Source: Agriotes lineatus (taxonomy: Eukaryota; Arthropoda; Insecta; Coleoptera; Elateridae). Taken from it: a DNA stretch of 64,000 nucleotides. A program made the translations under genes and the position numbers. The notes under the pieces were generated by a model. It was not told where the DNA came from and searched no databases. It saw only the letters and a program-made list of their open reading frames with translations. The stretch covers positions 124,001 to 188,000 of the forward strand of contig CALNHX010001945.1 in the NCBI GenBank assembly GCA_940337035.1, given 5' to 3'. Shown piece after piece: positions 23,201 to 35,745 of this stretch. Positions within the stretch are counted from its first letter, which is position 1, and each line of letters begins with the position of its first letter.

Positions 23201-26200
23201 CCTAGGTGAGTTGTGTAATTGTATAGTTTTATTGTATTATTTGACTTGGGTTAAATGTTACATGTGTAGCTACTGCCATGAAAGTTAGGAATCTCGCTGT
23301 AATGCTCTCAAAAATTGCATCATTTAGAGAACAATTATCTCGTGGTGTTAGCACAATCCTTTTTGTTCAAACTGGAGACTTGAACCTAGAGATTCTGCAG
23401 ACTATTACCTGGAATTTTATATCTTCTAGAATCCAATTGGGAGGTCAGATATAATCGTATAGTATTATAGTATTATTAATTTAAAATATGCAACCGTTAC
23501 TATATTTAGGGGGGCATTAAACTTTTTCTTAATTTTCTATACTTTAATTAGGCGTCACATTAAAAAGGAGGATTACAGATATTATCGACTGATCTACTCC
23601 GAGGAAAGAAACTTTCTAAGCTGACAGTTGATAGGTTTATCAGCTGAATTCAGGGAGCGCTGGGGTAATTAACTTTAAGTTATCGATGAAAATTCCTCTT
23701 CCATCAATTAACCAAACATTTTTGGCCGGCCGAGGAGCGATGTCTGCAGTTTCCACCGCTCTAAGCATCACATTTCCGAGCTTTTCAATAAGAGTCCATT
23801 ATACTTCAACCGAACAGTCAAGCCAGCTATATACGTATAATGCCTTTCCGGATCTATTTTCTTCTGCCCTTTCATTAGACATTACGTGTATTGATTGGGT
23901 GCAACGGACTGTGATGGGAAACAACTTGGCAGGTAGCTAAAAGCAATCGCTGCTGATTACTAGTTAATATGTGATTTTGCACTGCATTTTGATATTGAAC
24001 ACTTCAGTTTAGCTTCCATGTTTGCGCAACATATGACGCGTTCCGGCTCTAATTAGTGCAGCGTGAGTTGGTTGTGTAATTTACTGTGGTGTGCATTATC
24101 GTTACTAAACTCTCATTTTGACAAGTTGGACAAAAATCATAGACGTAAATGTGTAAACGTTAAATAGTTTTAAATATTTTAGAAAACTAAAAATATCGAG
24201 TTTTAGATTCACTATATTGTATATTGGAATAACTTGGAGCATCAATATGGCTAGCATTAGTTGTGCTAGTTAAATTAATGAATAAATCAACTAATGCAAT
24301 TAACTTGTCATACAAGTAAGTATATTCTATCCCAAATAGATCCTGTCACCCATTGCAACAACTGGAAATTATGTAAATAATATTTGCCAAAAAATAAACC
24401 TCAATACATTTACACCGTGGTTTGAGACTGCCCAATTATGACTTTTCTAACAGCTACAATCGCAGAACGATAACGCTCACATTACACACACAACCTCTTT
24501 GCTCATCTGTGTATGAGTAACTGAAGATCTGTTTCCCACGCTGGCTTAGAGCGACAAGTTTCGCGGCTTTTACTCCGGCGTGCATTAATAATCCAGTGGC
24601 GGCGTGACATTTCAAGTTGGCCTAACAGCATATTAAAAACATGTCTCTCTCTTTATAATTTAGGATATAATTGTAAATGCACCATAAAACGGGTTTTAGT
24701 ATCCCTCGCTTTTAATGCTTATTTTCATACTTAAAAAATAATCCATCTTCTATGTTTTATTATTGTGAATTAGATTTAAGCAGTATATCCTAGAATAAGG
24801 TGTGGCACCTTTGTACGAAAGACGACCACCGCCTTGGCTAGCTTAAACCCTCGGCAATGAATTGCGTGGATAAAGACTAGGCGGTGGTTCTTGAAGTTAA
24901 AAAATTCATATAATAACACAAACGAAGGCCACTCGTTCATCACGATAAAAAACAGATTTAGCTAGCAGTCTAAAACGCACTTACCGTTTGTGGTTTCTCG
25001 TTTAACAATCCTAAACCCATATAAATAGCAGGTATTGTTGGGGTAAACAAAGTATAATAGGGATAAAAGGCTTTAGCTATCGTCAAATATAATATTATTT
25101 CAACCAATAACAATAATAAAATTATACCTGGTGTTTCAAACATCCAGGAAATATTTTAGGCCCTTATTAAGAAGGCAGGGCAATTATACGGTTTACTTGG
25201 TATCAATCACGAAAATAAATTAAAGCTGGAACGTAATGACGCCAAGGAGTTTATTTCAAACAAGTCTAAAACTACGTTGGATGCGAAGTTAAAATTTGCA
25301 ATTTAAATTTGGAAAAACAAATGCTAATTAAAACTGACTGAAGTTAACATTACAACCCTCTCTGAAGAAAGCACGTCATTGTTACAAGTTCCGTTACACG
25401 CGATAACCAATATTTATATTATTTTTCGACAGGCAGCTATGGGCTGCAAGAAAAGCTTGCCTGAAAAGATAACAGTGAGCTTTTATCGAATTTTTTCAAT
25501 GTCATGCTACTCCAATAGCAGGCTAAAGCGCCTAATTGTACAAATTAAAAATTTCGTTGACATATGAGTATACAAAACAACCATGTACTAGTACTTACAT
25601 TATTACATGGCATGAAAAGGTTTTAGATATAATACAACGTCAGCTTAAATCAAGGTGCTCGCGGTCTCTTCGTAAACCTGAGAGAGCCGTTGTAATTGGA
25701 CACAAAAGATTCTGCTCCAAACTGGAATGTTTTCGGTGGAAAAGGACCTCGCCACAGAGATGAACCGGGCCAGACACTTCAGGCCGGTGTGACGAAGGAT
25801 AAAAGGGTGGGCCTTACTTAGTGGCGAAAGTTGTATTTAATATTTTGCGGGCTGGTAAATATCGGCTTTATTGGGCTAACTCGCCGAGAAGCGTCGGGGT
25901 TCCAGTTACGCTGAAAAAGAAAACTAAGGGAGAGAGCGCCAGGTCCTCGACGTCGACTAATTCTTGAGTCGGACCTCCTCAATGTATGGGATAAATCCAG
26001 CAAAACAGTCAGCAAAGACCAATAACTTATTACAGTACTTATTTAAATATTTGATACTATAGTGCAAGCGGTGACAGTTAGGCAAGTACAATGGCACATA
26101 CACATGCAATAACAAATATATAAGACAAGGCAGGCAATGACATATCAAACACTTTCAAAAAAAGATGGGCTCTGCATAAGCAATAAAAAAATATATCTAT

Positions 26201-26731
26201 CAAAGCGGGCAATGGTAAATCTAATGCTATAGATTAAATGGGGGCTGCATAAGCAAAACTATCGGCGTTCCGCGAAAAATTGAGCAATAAGCGGTTTGTG
26301 TAATAATAGATTGTCAATGTACAAGGTAGGCACCACTAATTTTCACGCACCCTGTTAGGCGGGGGCGGCAAGACAGAGCAATGCAAGTATCTAGCTAACG
26401 TTTACCCCGAGTGTTAGCTCGAAATGACATTAAGACGATACTCAAAATTTCTAATTTGCGAAGACCCCGTCCGAAGGTATGAACATACGATATCGAGGGA
26501 GTTTCATAATGTAAAAGCATCGGGATATTCATGAACGCTACAACTACTTGAATATTCTCTTGACAATACTGTTTAGACGTAAAGTTGCGTAATCAAATCA
26601 CGGAAGCTCAAATTCTAGCAAAAGGCTACCGAGATTGGGTCGCCAACCACAGCCGAAAAGTTGCTTAAAATTTGTGTTGTGATTTCAAACTGCAAATGGC
26701 GGAGAACAAACTGTGATAGAAAGGGGCGAAA
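20213..26731. other. no recognisable gene
   Basis: Short open frames only (84 codons or fewer). The stretch 20570-21220 is less AT-rich and contains a basic 73-codon frame at 21003-21224, but nothing identifies it. A frame at 23686-23940 ends on a fair splice donor (GGCAG then GTAGCT); it was not judged good enough to call. Confidence 0.5.
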
Positions 26732-27331
26732 ATGCCGCGGCTTAGCCGTCAAGCACGGCTAAATCGCGCTACGGGTAAGTGCAAACATCCTACTATAATT
26801 CTTCCAAAGTTTCAAGTACTATGTTACTCTATTTTATAGGAAATAGCGCTGTGACGCAGCGAGGACGGTTAAACTTCAATGAAGCATCCAGCACCACCGT
26901 ACCGGCAATCCAGAGTCAAGGTCGACCTACTTCAGGTATGCCGAAATAACTTTAAACAGTAGCTTTCAATAAGTGGCAGTGCAATTACTGCAGCTAGCCC
27001 TAGCTTGAATCTAAACGTAAACACCGAAATAGAGGCGCGATGAGTATATCCTGCCCTCGTACTATCTGTACGAATGGTTCGCCTAACCAGAAAAATAAAT
27101 ACACTCAGGGATTTACATAGTATTCCCTAAGATTAACTGTGCGAAAGGTTTGCCTAACCTAAAAAAATACACATGACGAGACGAGTGGTATTGCGTGCTC
27201 TTATAATATCTAAACGAGTGTTGTGCCTGCAGAAGTACACACCCAAATCTAATTATTCCGCTTGTTTCCTTGCAGTCTGCGCAACTAGGGCAGCAGAAAG
27301 TGAAGGCCAAGGACGTCGACTTCCGGTAGCG
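26732..27331 (+). CDS. candidate three-exon gene start, unknown product
   Basis: Proposed exon 1 is 26732-26774 (ATG, 14 codons plus one base), ending at a strong donor GTAAGTG. A 65-base intron ends in CTATTTTATAG, and exon 2 is 26840-26935, ending CAG before GTATGCC. After a ~340-base intron a pyrimidine-rich acceptor (CTTGTTTCCTTGCAG) opens exon 3 at 27276, which runs to a GTGAGAG donor after 27331. Phase is kept across both introns (phase 1 each), and none of the exons contains an in-frame stop. The predicted N-terminus starts MPRLSRQARLNRATG and is basic and Ser/Thr/Arg-rich. No domain was recognised. Later exons were not found; a 75-codon frame at 27378-27602 lies just downstream. Chance agreement of splice signals remains possible. 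Confidence 0.35.
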
Positions 27332-28669
27332 GTGAGAGCGACGTAGGTAGTCTTGCGCTGACGCCAGCGGAGGCAACGTGGGGACTGCAGGTATGCAAAA
27401 AGCGACCTCTTATTTCCTAGCGAGATCCATGGCGGGTAGATTGCGAAATTCAATAGCAATTCGTCAAATTACAGGAGCACACGGCTGGATTCCAGCGATA
27501 GATTGGTTCCCAACGAAAATTGGCGGAAAACGTTCAAGATTCCCAAATAAGCCCCCGATTATGAAAGAAGCTATCGTCAGCTTACCTAAAGTTGAAGGGT
27601 AGCCAGAGAGAAGGATAACGTTGGCCCAAAATTAATTCGCCGTGGCGACAGACGTAAGTAAATCAACCAAAAGTACTAATTACGAACGTCAAAGAAGCAT
27701 TTGTGCTCTAGGTCCTCCATATAACTAACGGAGATTAGACAAACCAAAGGGGTTTTCGAAGCACTAAACTGCCAGGGCACAACCAGCCTGCACGAAATTT
27801 TGAAGGGAAAAAAAGTGAGAAACAACCAAATGTTTAACAAGATCCCAGGTTATCAAACACTCCCCAAAATTTTGGAAAGGAACCTCAAAAAAACCTCTTG
27901 AAAAATTGAACTGTACAATGAGATAACAGCACTGCATTGTAATAAATCAGGCCAGGAAATGGTTGTTAATAAATGCGTCTAAGGTTGCCTAACCACTAGG
28001 CGTGAATGTATGCAGGATTTAGGGCAGAATAAATTAAACTGATGAAATCTAGTTAATTTCTAGAGGAGTTGCATGCGAAACCACTTATTAATTATAATGA
28101 AATGTTTAAAACTAAAATACAACTAGCTAAGTCTTCATTAAAGCATACACAATTACAAATTAAAGCCACCTACTAAAGCTTAAAAATAAAATTCAATTAG
28201 CAAATGTTCACTAATACAGGGGAAACTACAAACTATCAGTAACACCGGTGACTTTAACCACGTCGAGGGCACCTCCGCGGGGCCCCAAAAGGATCTCAGC
28301 GCTTACTCGTGTTTGAACACCCAGAGCGTGCGCGGGTCTGATGTCATATAAATTAGCACCACAATTACTGGGAGAGAAAGAAAAAATGTACTCACCCGGA
28401 GGGTAGCCTAGGATTAGCATGACGTAAAAGAGCGATTAAATTGAGCACGCTAGATTGATGGGTGTGTAGAAAAGTTGCCATACCGCCTGGTAGAAATTTG
28501 TGGTTGGCACATGGGTTTCAAATCCCCAAAAAGGCTGAGTAATCGAACTCACTGCTTGTTCGCCAAAAGCTGTATAATGAACGCTACTCCCACTAAAATT
28601 ACGTAGGACTAGTAAAATTAATCGGAGGAAGGAAGAAGGGTAATATACGTTCACAGAGAGAGTATATGC
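27332..28669. other. unassigned stretch with one small open frame
   Basis: The frame 27378-27602 (+) encodes 74 residues including RQITGAHGWIPAIDWFPTKI. It is GC-richer than its surroundings and could be an exon of the gene model above, but it has no recognised domain. The rest shows no gene, RNA or clear repeat. Confidence 0.35.
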
Positions 28670-28932
28670 TTTTATCTACTCCTACTGCACAATGGCCATG
28701 AATTATGATTCATAATTCACGGTTTGCAGCCAATCATAAAATTCTATTTTCATTATTCAATAGTTTGCAAATTGCAACCAATCAGAAAATTCTATTTTCA
28801 TTATTCAATAGGTTGTAGCCAATCACAAACTTCATTCTTATTATTAAATGACTTTTGAAGTTAACAGCTGTCACAAATGTCATAATTCTGAAATATGAAC
28901 ACAAGGCTCCTGTTGCATAGGAGTAGATAAAA
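28670..28932. mobile_element. 263-bp MITE with CCAAT-type tandem repeats
   Basis: The ends TTTTATCTACTCCTA (28670) and TAGGAGTAGATAAAA (28918-28932) are exact inverse complements. Between 28721 and 28850 a ~45-bp unit occurs three times (GCAGCCAATCA, GCAACCAATCAG and GTAGCCAATCAC, each followed by an AATTCTATTTTCATTATTC-like stretch). No coding capacity. A target-site duplication was not obvious. Confidence 0.75.
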
Positions 28933-29058
28933 TATCGTATTATATTCGCGATTATGGCCATTATTCACTCAGATGACTTGCGCCACGCGCCTTCGGCTTG
29001 TGGCGCAAATGTGATCTTCGTGAATAATGGTTGTCATAATCGCTCATATAATAATATA
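28933..29058. repeat. foldback element beside the MITE
   Basis: GCGATTATGGCCATTATTCAC pairs with GTGAATAATGGTTGTCATAATCGC. The inner stem TTGCGCCAC / GTGGCGCAA is closed by GCGCCTTCGGCTT near 28991. It shares the layout of the family B foldbacks (GC-rich CTTCG tip, ATAATATACT-like edges). Confidence 0.8.
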
Positions 29059-30621
29059 CTATTAACGCCGAAATTAAAAATGCTGCTTCAAGGAAAAGTG
29101 CTTAGAGCTGTACGTGCCTGTGTATGTAGCACCTAAATTTCGCGTGTGTGGCTTTGCATCGGCGAGCCTTTAAGTTTTAAAGGATTAAGCAATTGCAGCC
29201 CATGGTCAGCTGGAAGTAGCCGTATCTGACACTCCAAAAGTGCTGCTTGGTGCTTTGGGCGAAATAATATAGAAGCAGAGAGAAGCTTTGTGTGACGAGG
29301 TGAGCTTACAAATTTGCATAGCATTAAGTGTTTCTGAGGCCACATTTTGGTAGATGAATATCAGCCATGCTTGAGGGGTCTGCTCTCCATCCAGTATCAC
29401 GCTAGCCAGAGCAACTTTGTGGATCGGAAGATCATTCGATATAGGAAAAATTTGCCAATAACTGTAAAAAGCTTTTGCGACCGTAAAAGAATGTGTTTAT
29501 GTGTGCAAATTGCCCAAGTTTTTTGTTTATTCAAACGCGACCAGGGGAGGTTTTAGGACAACGCCGTCTTTCAAGATAATTTTAATATTTGTGTTTTTTT
29601 AAGACAATACAAAGACAGTTGTAAGTTTATTGGTGGTTGTGGTATTACTCAACAAAGGCTCACACTATATCATCAACTAGGTAAACCTAGATATGTGCTC
29701 TCAAAATATTTGTATAAACAACACTTTTTTAAACTGTATGTACTTTATTTATATTCACAAAGCACAAATGATGTACAAAATACTTTAATGAACACGACTG
29801 TACATATATGCGATTAACCCCATCCATTTCGCACGTAGGTTTTTCTTGCGTGTTTCTAGTGCTTTAAAGTCAATAGGTTGTGGAAACGAATTGGCTTCTC
29901 TTGTGCATTGTTTGAAGTTAGCTTTAGCCCGAGAACATCACAGGAGGGACCAGCCTCATATTTGGCAAATATTGACACGGTCTGTCTGTGCCTGGAGTGT
30001 TTTAGAATATCAAGTTCACTGAGCTAGCAAGGTAAACACAACGGGCAAAGTATTATTCAAACAAAAAGCCTATGGGCCGTTTTCTTCAAATTTGAAGTAT
30101 CCACGAGAGGGATTAACAAAAACTGCCTTTCAACCAGAAATTAGTTTCTTCAGTACTACATGTTGTTGGTGAACTATAAATATTGAAATCTAGGTAAATA
30201 TAATTTAGAAAAAAAGTCACTTTTGTTTTGAAATAATTATTTTTAGTTTTTTACTAGCTTTAGTTTATACTTTTAAAACTTCAACTATGTACTATGTACA
30301 CCGTATAAGCCGGCTTTCTATTGTGCAAGGCATGTAAAGCAAAACTGGTATTTTATAATTTGAGACAGTAACAAATACGCACTATTGCTACAAAAAAAAA
30401 AGAAAACTAGGACAAGTTCTAAATCCGAAAGTTATAAATTTTTATCATTTTAGTTGATGAAATGATTTTAACAGTCATATTAATAATTCAAACTTGTCAT
30501 ATGTCATATAAAGTTTTGATATCAAAAATTACAATACAAAACAGTTATAAAACTAGGTAAATGTGCGATTTCTAAGCAAGACATAGTCCTAGATTTTGAA
30601 ACTAAAATCATTCTAAGCATT
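29059..30621. other. no recognisable feature
   Basis: AT-rich with random short frames. Nothing was identified. Confidence 0.5.
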
Positions 30622-30629
30622 ATTGACAG

Positions 30630-31582
30630 TAGCGATGTGTCGATCCGGTCGGATTCGGTACAAAGGAATGAATCCGGGCAGGATCGATTTGGATCTAATT
30701 CAAGTTTCGAGTCCGGATTCGTTCCGAGGAACGAAAAGGTCGCGAGGTGTCAATTCTCGCAGACATTCATTCCTTTGGTATAGCGTTATTATTCAATCCA
30801 TTTCAATACAATGTTTTGTCTTAAGTTGAGGGGAAACAGCAAACGATGATGGTGTTCGTTTTAGAGGTTCGACGTCGACAGGCGACACATGATACGGCCG
30901 AAGTTGGATGCTTTTTTATCAGTTATTTATGGCTTTTGGCAGCTTTGTAGGTATCCATTTGATTTCAAGTTTCAAACATAAACACATACTGAATTACGGA
31001 CGGTGTGACCACTGACCAAAACAAACTTACTATGCAACATCAACTGCCTATTAATCACGTTTTTATTCTTTGCTATTTGTAACACAAGGTTTTTTTTTGT
31101 TTACAATTTTTGCCCTTTCAATAACGGCTGTAACACTCTTCGTCTGTATTCTGATTATTGCTCCATTTCTGTTCTATTTGTCTTTTCGCCAAGTGCATCA
31201 TTGTTATTGTAAAAATGAACAGAAAACGTAGTGAAGTTTGGAACTTGTTTGATGTAGTAGGTGGGAATATTGCAAAATGTACATTCTGTAGTGGTACATT
31301 TTCCTACAAAGGTGATGCAACAGCTAATTTAACTAGGTATTTCAAGTTTGAATTTCTTGCTTAAGCCACTAATACGGTCTTTACCAAGAAGCTGAGATCG
31401 CGAGAAGCGCAGGCAGCGCGTTGTTCGTTCCGAGATCCAGATTCGAGTGACCGGGTAGCGGGTACCGCGGGCGTCTGGAAATTCGATTTCGTTCCGAGGA
31501 ACGAATCCGACGGACTCGTTCCACTTGCGGAATGGGATTGGAATGAACGAGCCCGCAAAAGTATCGAAACTTCCCATCACTA
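30630..31582 (+). mobile_element. internally deleted hAT element with perfect TSD
   Basis: The element is flanked by the exact 8-bp direct repeat ATTGACAG (30622-30629 and 31583-31590), the target-site length of hAT transposons. Its ends TAGCGATGTG and the complement of CCCATCACTA (TAGTGATGGG) form imperfect terminal inverted repeats. A palindromic motif TTCGTTCCGAGGAACGAA lies inside each end (about 30718-30735 and 31489-31506) and is a candidate transposase-binding site. Only the first transposase exon (BED zinc finger, 31215-31364) remains. The catalytic domain is absent, so the copy could move only in trans. Confidence 0.9.
31215..31364 (+). pseudogene. BED zinc finger exon of hAT transposase
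   Basis: Starting at the ATG in MNRKRSEVWNLFDVV, the frame shows the BED-finger pattern: Trp and Phe near the start, CTFC for the paired cysteines, then SYKGDATANLTRYFK. In intact BED fingers the last helix ends with His-x(3-5)-His; here the histidines are missing (RYFKFEFLA), either from mutation or because an exon border near TAG/GTATTT at 31334 has been lost. The BED finger binds the transposon ends. The frame stops after 50 codons of this domain, and the rest of the transposase is deleted. Upstream in-frame codons before this Met look like untranslated sequence. Confidence 0.75.
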
Positions 31583-31590
31583 ATTGACAG

Positions 31591-34500
31591 TGCAGATTCA
31601 AATAGCTAAACAACCTTACCCTAGTTATTTTTTTTGGTAGCAATAGCACATGTTAAAAATGCATTTTTCCAATTGTAAATCTCATATAAACTATTGCACC
31701 AGTGCTGCATCAAATAAAATTATTAGTTATGCATAGCAGTATAAAGTGATTTTAGTTAATGCCAACTGTAATTATGAGGTGGCAATAAACTCCGCAGTAT
31801 TTCGTTGATGCCATTTTTAAATATTGCATACTAATCATAGCAAATTACAGTAACATTAATATTGACAGTACAAAGAACCTGTTGAAGTTAATCTAGATTA
31901 AACTAATATTAGCAGTCTGGTTTATTAGCTTAGAGACTGTGTTGTTTCCAAGTCCTGAAAACTGAGTTAGCTGTTGGTATCGATCAGAAAGATTTTAACT
32001 TTTCAGAAAGTCTACATCGGTTTTCGCCCAATAGCTTACCATAATTAAGGTAGCAGCAGAAGGATTGAAATTCAAATGTACCGTTTCCGGTCTAAGAGAT
32101 AACAAGAATCTGAAAGTGTCAAAATGGTTATTTCTAGTGCATATGTAGAAGATGTATGGAAGTTGTTGCAAATGAAAATTGAACTAACATGAGACGTTCC
32201 CATTTAAACGTATTTAAAAACTATTTTCAACTATGAAACTGCTTATAACACCAATTTTAGAAATACCGACCGAAAACGTTTTTACAAGAAGGCAAGTCAA
32301 CAATTTTTACTTAGACTAAAAGAAGCAGTGACGTAAAACCTTAATTCCGAATTCAGATATAAGGAGATTCGAACTTACTCAAGAAAAACAAAAAGGATGC
32401 ACACATCCTCTAATACTGAAATTTCATTTCAAGTACATCATATCTGAAATGATATTTGAAGTAATATATTTATTAGTTTTCTAGAAACCCGAGCCAGGAA
32501 AGTTCAATGTTCAATTGAAGTAAATCCCTTCATCGCCAGATGGCTCGTCTGATATTCTTGAGTACTTCCTTTATAAGGAGTAGGTCATAGCTGCTATTGT
32601 TATAATTTGGTTCAAAAATTACATTTCATTATATGACAGTGCTCTTTCAGTTTCGGCGAAGAAATAATTTATAATCATATAATTGCATACACATCATATA
32701 AACGACTATAGTATTTATTGATATCAAAATCTGCACAATCGATACTGTTCCCTTCCGTTCCATTTTCAGCAGACAGTTCAAAATGAATGACGACAAAATT
32801 TCAACAAGCTATATACTGTTTGAGAAATAGCTCGATGCCAGTGTCACAGATAATATATTGTACCTGTATGGTGGTTTAAAAGCATCATTTATATTCGTAT
32901 ACGTTTAATATGTAGATAACTGAAATAAATGGACTAAGAACTATTAGGTTGAATCGGATATACTCGTTCTTGAAATATGGTAACCTATGCTGCTGGGCCA
33001 GTCAAGTAAAGTCGCTTGTATGTAACGTATGTGCTAGCAAGACGAAGAATTCTCTTTAAAAGTTTTATAGTTGTTGTTTATGCTGAATAATAGTTATATA
33101 ACCAGTAAGTGTGTTAAAATGAGACATTAATAAATGAGAACGAATGCGTTAATGATTGTCGAGATTATTAATGGCCAATTCACGCAAGAACCGGTTACAA
33201 TATTTTTTCGTTGATCGTATCATAGTAAATAGGAAAAAAAATAGTCGATGACAACTCCAGTTCTATAACTAAATTTCAAATAAGAATGCAGTAGGTGGCG
33301 CTCTAAACTCAAACCCAGTTTTACACTACGAAAATATAAGTTTGTGTCAGTGCTTGTGTTTTACAATAACTTTGTCCTATATATCATTCAAACAAACATT
33401 GTGGCCAGCGTATTTCATCTACTATGCATGGGGTTTTCTTTTATATTTTTAGGATGTCTTATAGGTTTGACACTCATACTTTTGACATTTATTCTTATTT
33501 TTCTGTATTTCATGTAATTGTTATTTTCATGGCATCACTGATTAGCAAATCGTTTATTAATAGAAAATTAATAGGGGTCATTAATGAACGATTTTCTATA
33601 CATTAATTTAAGTCGTAAATGAACGATCAACAGGAAAAGCTGTTTTCTTGTGCAAGATAAATCTTCAATACTTACCTATGCATTGCCAAAATAATTATGT
33701 GTACGTCTCAAGAAGTAAGGAGCTCCCTGTAAAAGGAACAATAGAAAATTAGCATTATTCAACTTTTAACGCGACATATAGTTTTCCAAACACCCGTTTA
33801 TCCTAACAATATCTAATTAATCACCTGAAATATGTTTTTTTTCTAAATAAATAATCAATGAGCTGTCCAGGCGATGATTGCTTCGGGTTGAAGCTTAATG
33901 GGTTATTGAACATGCTGGCGACGTTGTACAAAAGCATGGCATATTGCAGTAATCAATCTAATTAGTGTATCCCATAGTGATTACACCAAGCGCTGCAGGC
34001 CACTATTAGTTGATTAATTTAATTAACAGACTTGGGAGGCAATAAAGCTGAGATTTTGTCGTAAGGAAAAACAGCAAAGCGATGACTTGTCTAGTGACGT
34101 ACAAGTTTTGTTTTAAAGGACTTTATAATGACTTTTAAGTTACAAATTAAGCATTATATATTTATATTTCATCGGGAAAAGTCAGATAAATTTTAAATTA
34201 AGTTCATGAAATACTTGGCTGATTTTCTTATTCGCATTTGATGTGTAAAACATGTAAGTAATTTTCTTCCAATAGGTTAGAATAGCAGCCTGCTTATATA
34301 TGTTTACCTATAAAATTGTTCAAAAATCTGGCACAAATCTCAAGTTACAACAAATTAAAGGTCTAAAGCAAGAAGGAGAAAAAGGTAAATAGCATTTTCT
34401 TTATTCTTTCCTTATTTTTACATTTTTAAATGAAATAATCTACAATCACAGCCCGAGAATACTACAGGTTCATGTTTATGGCAAAAAGTGGCCACGAATG

Positions 34501-34965
34501 GGTATATTTAGACGGGTTTCATGCATACTGAGACAACTAGGTGGACAAAAAGAGCAAGTAATTCTTAATACCAAGGCGTATGAGACGTCTCATTTGAATT
34601 TAAAGTCCTGACGGAGGAGCTACCACACGCCTCATTACAAGCGTTCTAATTGATTTTCATATCTTGAATAACCAGAAGTGGGTTTTGTGATGAGACAGAA
34701 AACATCAAAGCTCATTTAATTTGTAAGAAAATAATGTAGTATTAACTGAAAACTGGTCTAAATTGAGCTAGAGCAATTTTCACTCTTGTGTTCTTAAAAC
34801 TGGCCAAACTGAAAACTGGTCTAAATACCTGTGATAAATATACCGTCTGAAGGACGTAGACATAATTGTCCCATATAAGTACCCAAGGCCCATAAACCGC
34901 ATCATAGCGAAGTTTCCACAAATAATATTTCAAATTACCTTAAACTAAGAGCTAAAACTACAGTG
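31591..34965. other. no recognisable feature
   Basis: AT-rich sequence. No protein, RNA gene or long repeat was recognised. A ~20-bp phrase around CTGAAAACTGGTCTAAA is repeated at 34746 and 34809. Confidence 0.5.
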
Positions 34966-35110
34966 TTTAGATGATTTCTGAGGCTTTCACGGCCATTGTC
35001 ATTAAGTAACAAACGATTTCCGGGATTGGACCGTGTTGTGATTAAGGTTGAAAAACTCAACGTTTCGCCCACTTTCGGAAGGGGCTTCATCAGGAGGAAA
35101 TGCAAAAGAG
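34966..35110 (-). repeat. solo Penelope pseudo-LTR fragment
   Basis: TCTGAGGCTTTCACGGCCAT at 34977 matches the outer end of the Penelope left arm (TTTGAGGCTTTCGCGGTTAC at 9925). About 90 bases on, a hammerhead-like core lies in the same relative orientation. No RT is nearby. It is either a fragment of a related Penelope family or a 5'-truncated insertion. Confidence 0.65.
35063..35093 (-). ncRNA. hammerhead-ribozyme-like core
   Basis: The minus strand reads CTGATGA, 20 bases, GAAACGTTGAG. The spacer pairs GCCC with GGGC as stem II. Just after GAAAC, GTTGA-GTTTT-TCAAC could form stem III. Core and spacer length equal those of the copy at 10171-10201 while stem II differs by paired (compensated) bases, which favours a real RNA fold. 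Cleavage is not shown. Confidence 0.6.
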
Positions 35111-35745
35111 CACGGGCAGAGGCCAGAGTGTTAAACTAAAGGAGCTTTTACACACAATAAATTCTAACGTTAATAACTCTTCTGACACGTAATAACCTCC
35201 CCTTCTGCTTCTATTCAGTTTCCTGTTATGTTATTTATTCTACCTGCTTCACCAATTTTATTTTTAATAACTTTCTGTGCATGCTCTCGTATTTTGCCAA
35301 GTATTACTATGTATCTACTGATTTCATCTACATTATGTTCTTCTACATGTATTTTATTGTCCTATGGATATGTCACTAAAGTAATAATTTATTTTCCTTT
35401 TTTAATAATTCACCACCTTCGTCTCATACTTTGCACTATTATTTGGAAATCTGTGTTTTTAGAAAGTTTCCTTTCCATATCGTAAAGTGGTGCGATAATA
35501 TTATTTGTGCCTACTGCCATTTCTACTTTTTAAAATATTTCTGCTTGTTGCATTTCCCTGTACTTTTTGTTGGTTTTCCACCTTTTTGTATTGTTTTTGC
35601 AGATACTATATTTTTTGTTAACCTCATTTTACAAAACTAAACTGAAATACATTTTCCAGAATAACACTTGAGATGCGGTATATTTCATCTAACTTAAATG
35701 TGTGTCTGTCTATTGTCGTTTGCGAGATTCACATGTATGTGCCGC
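35111..35745. other. no recognisable feature
   Basis: A long hydrophobic-looking frame at 35228-35640 (+) is probably chance from T-rich DNA. The other strand was read for Penelope or LINE motifs and none was found. Confidence 0.45.

Noticed and set aside
24826..24895. Hairpin ACCACCGCCT / AGGCGGTGGT as a possible tRNA or foldback
   Set aside because: Only a 10-bp stem with a ~45-base loop, with no further pairing or copies seen.
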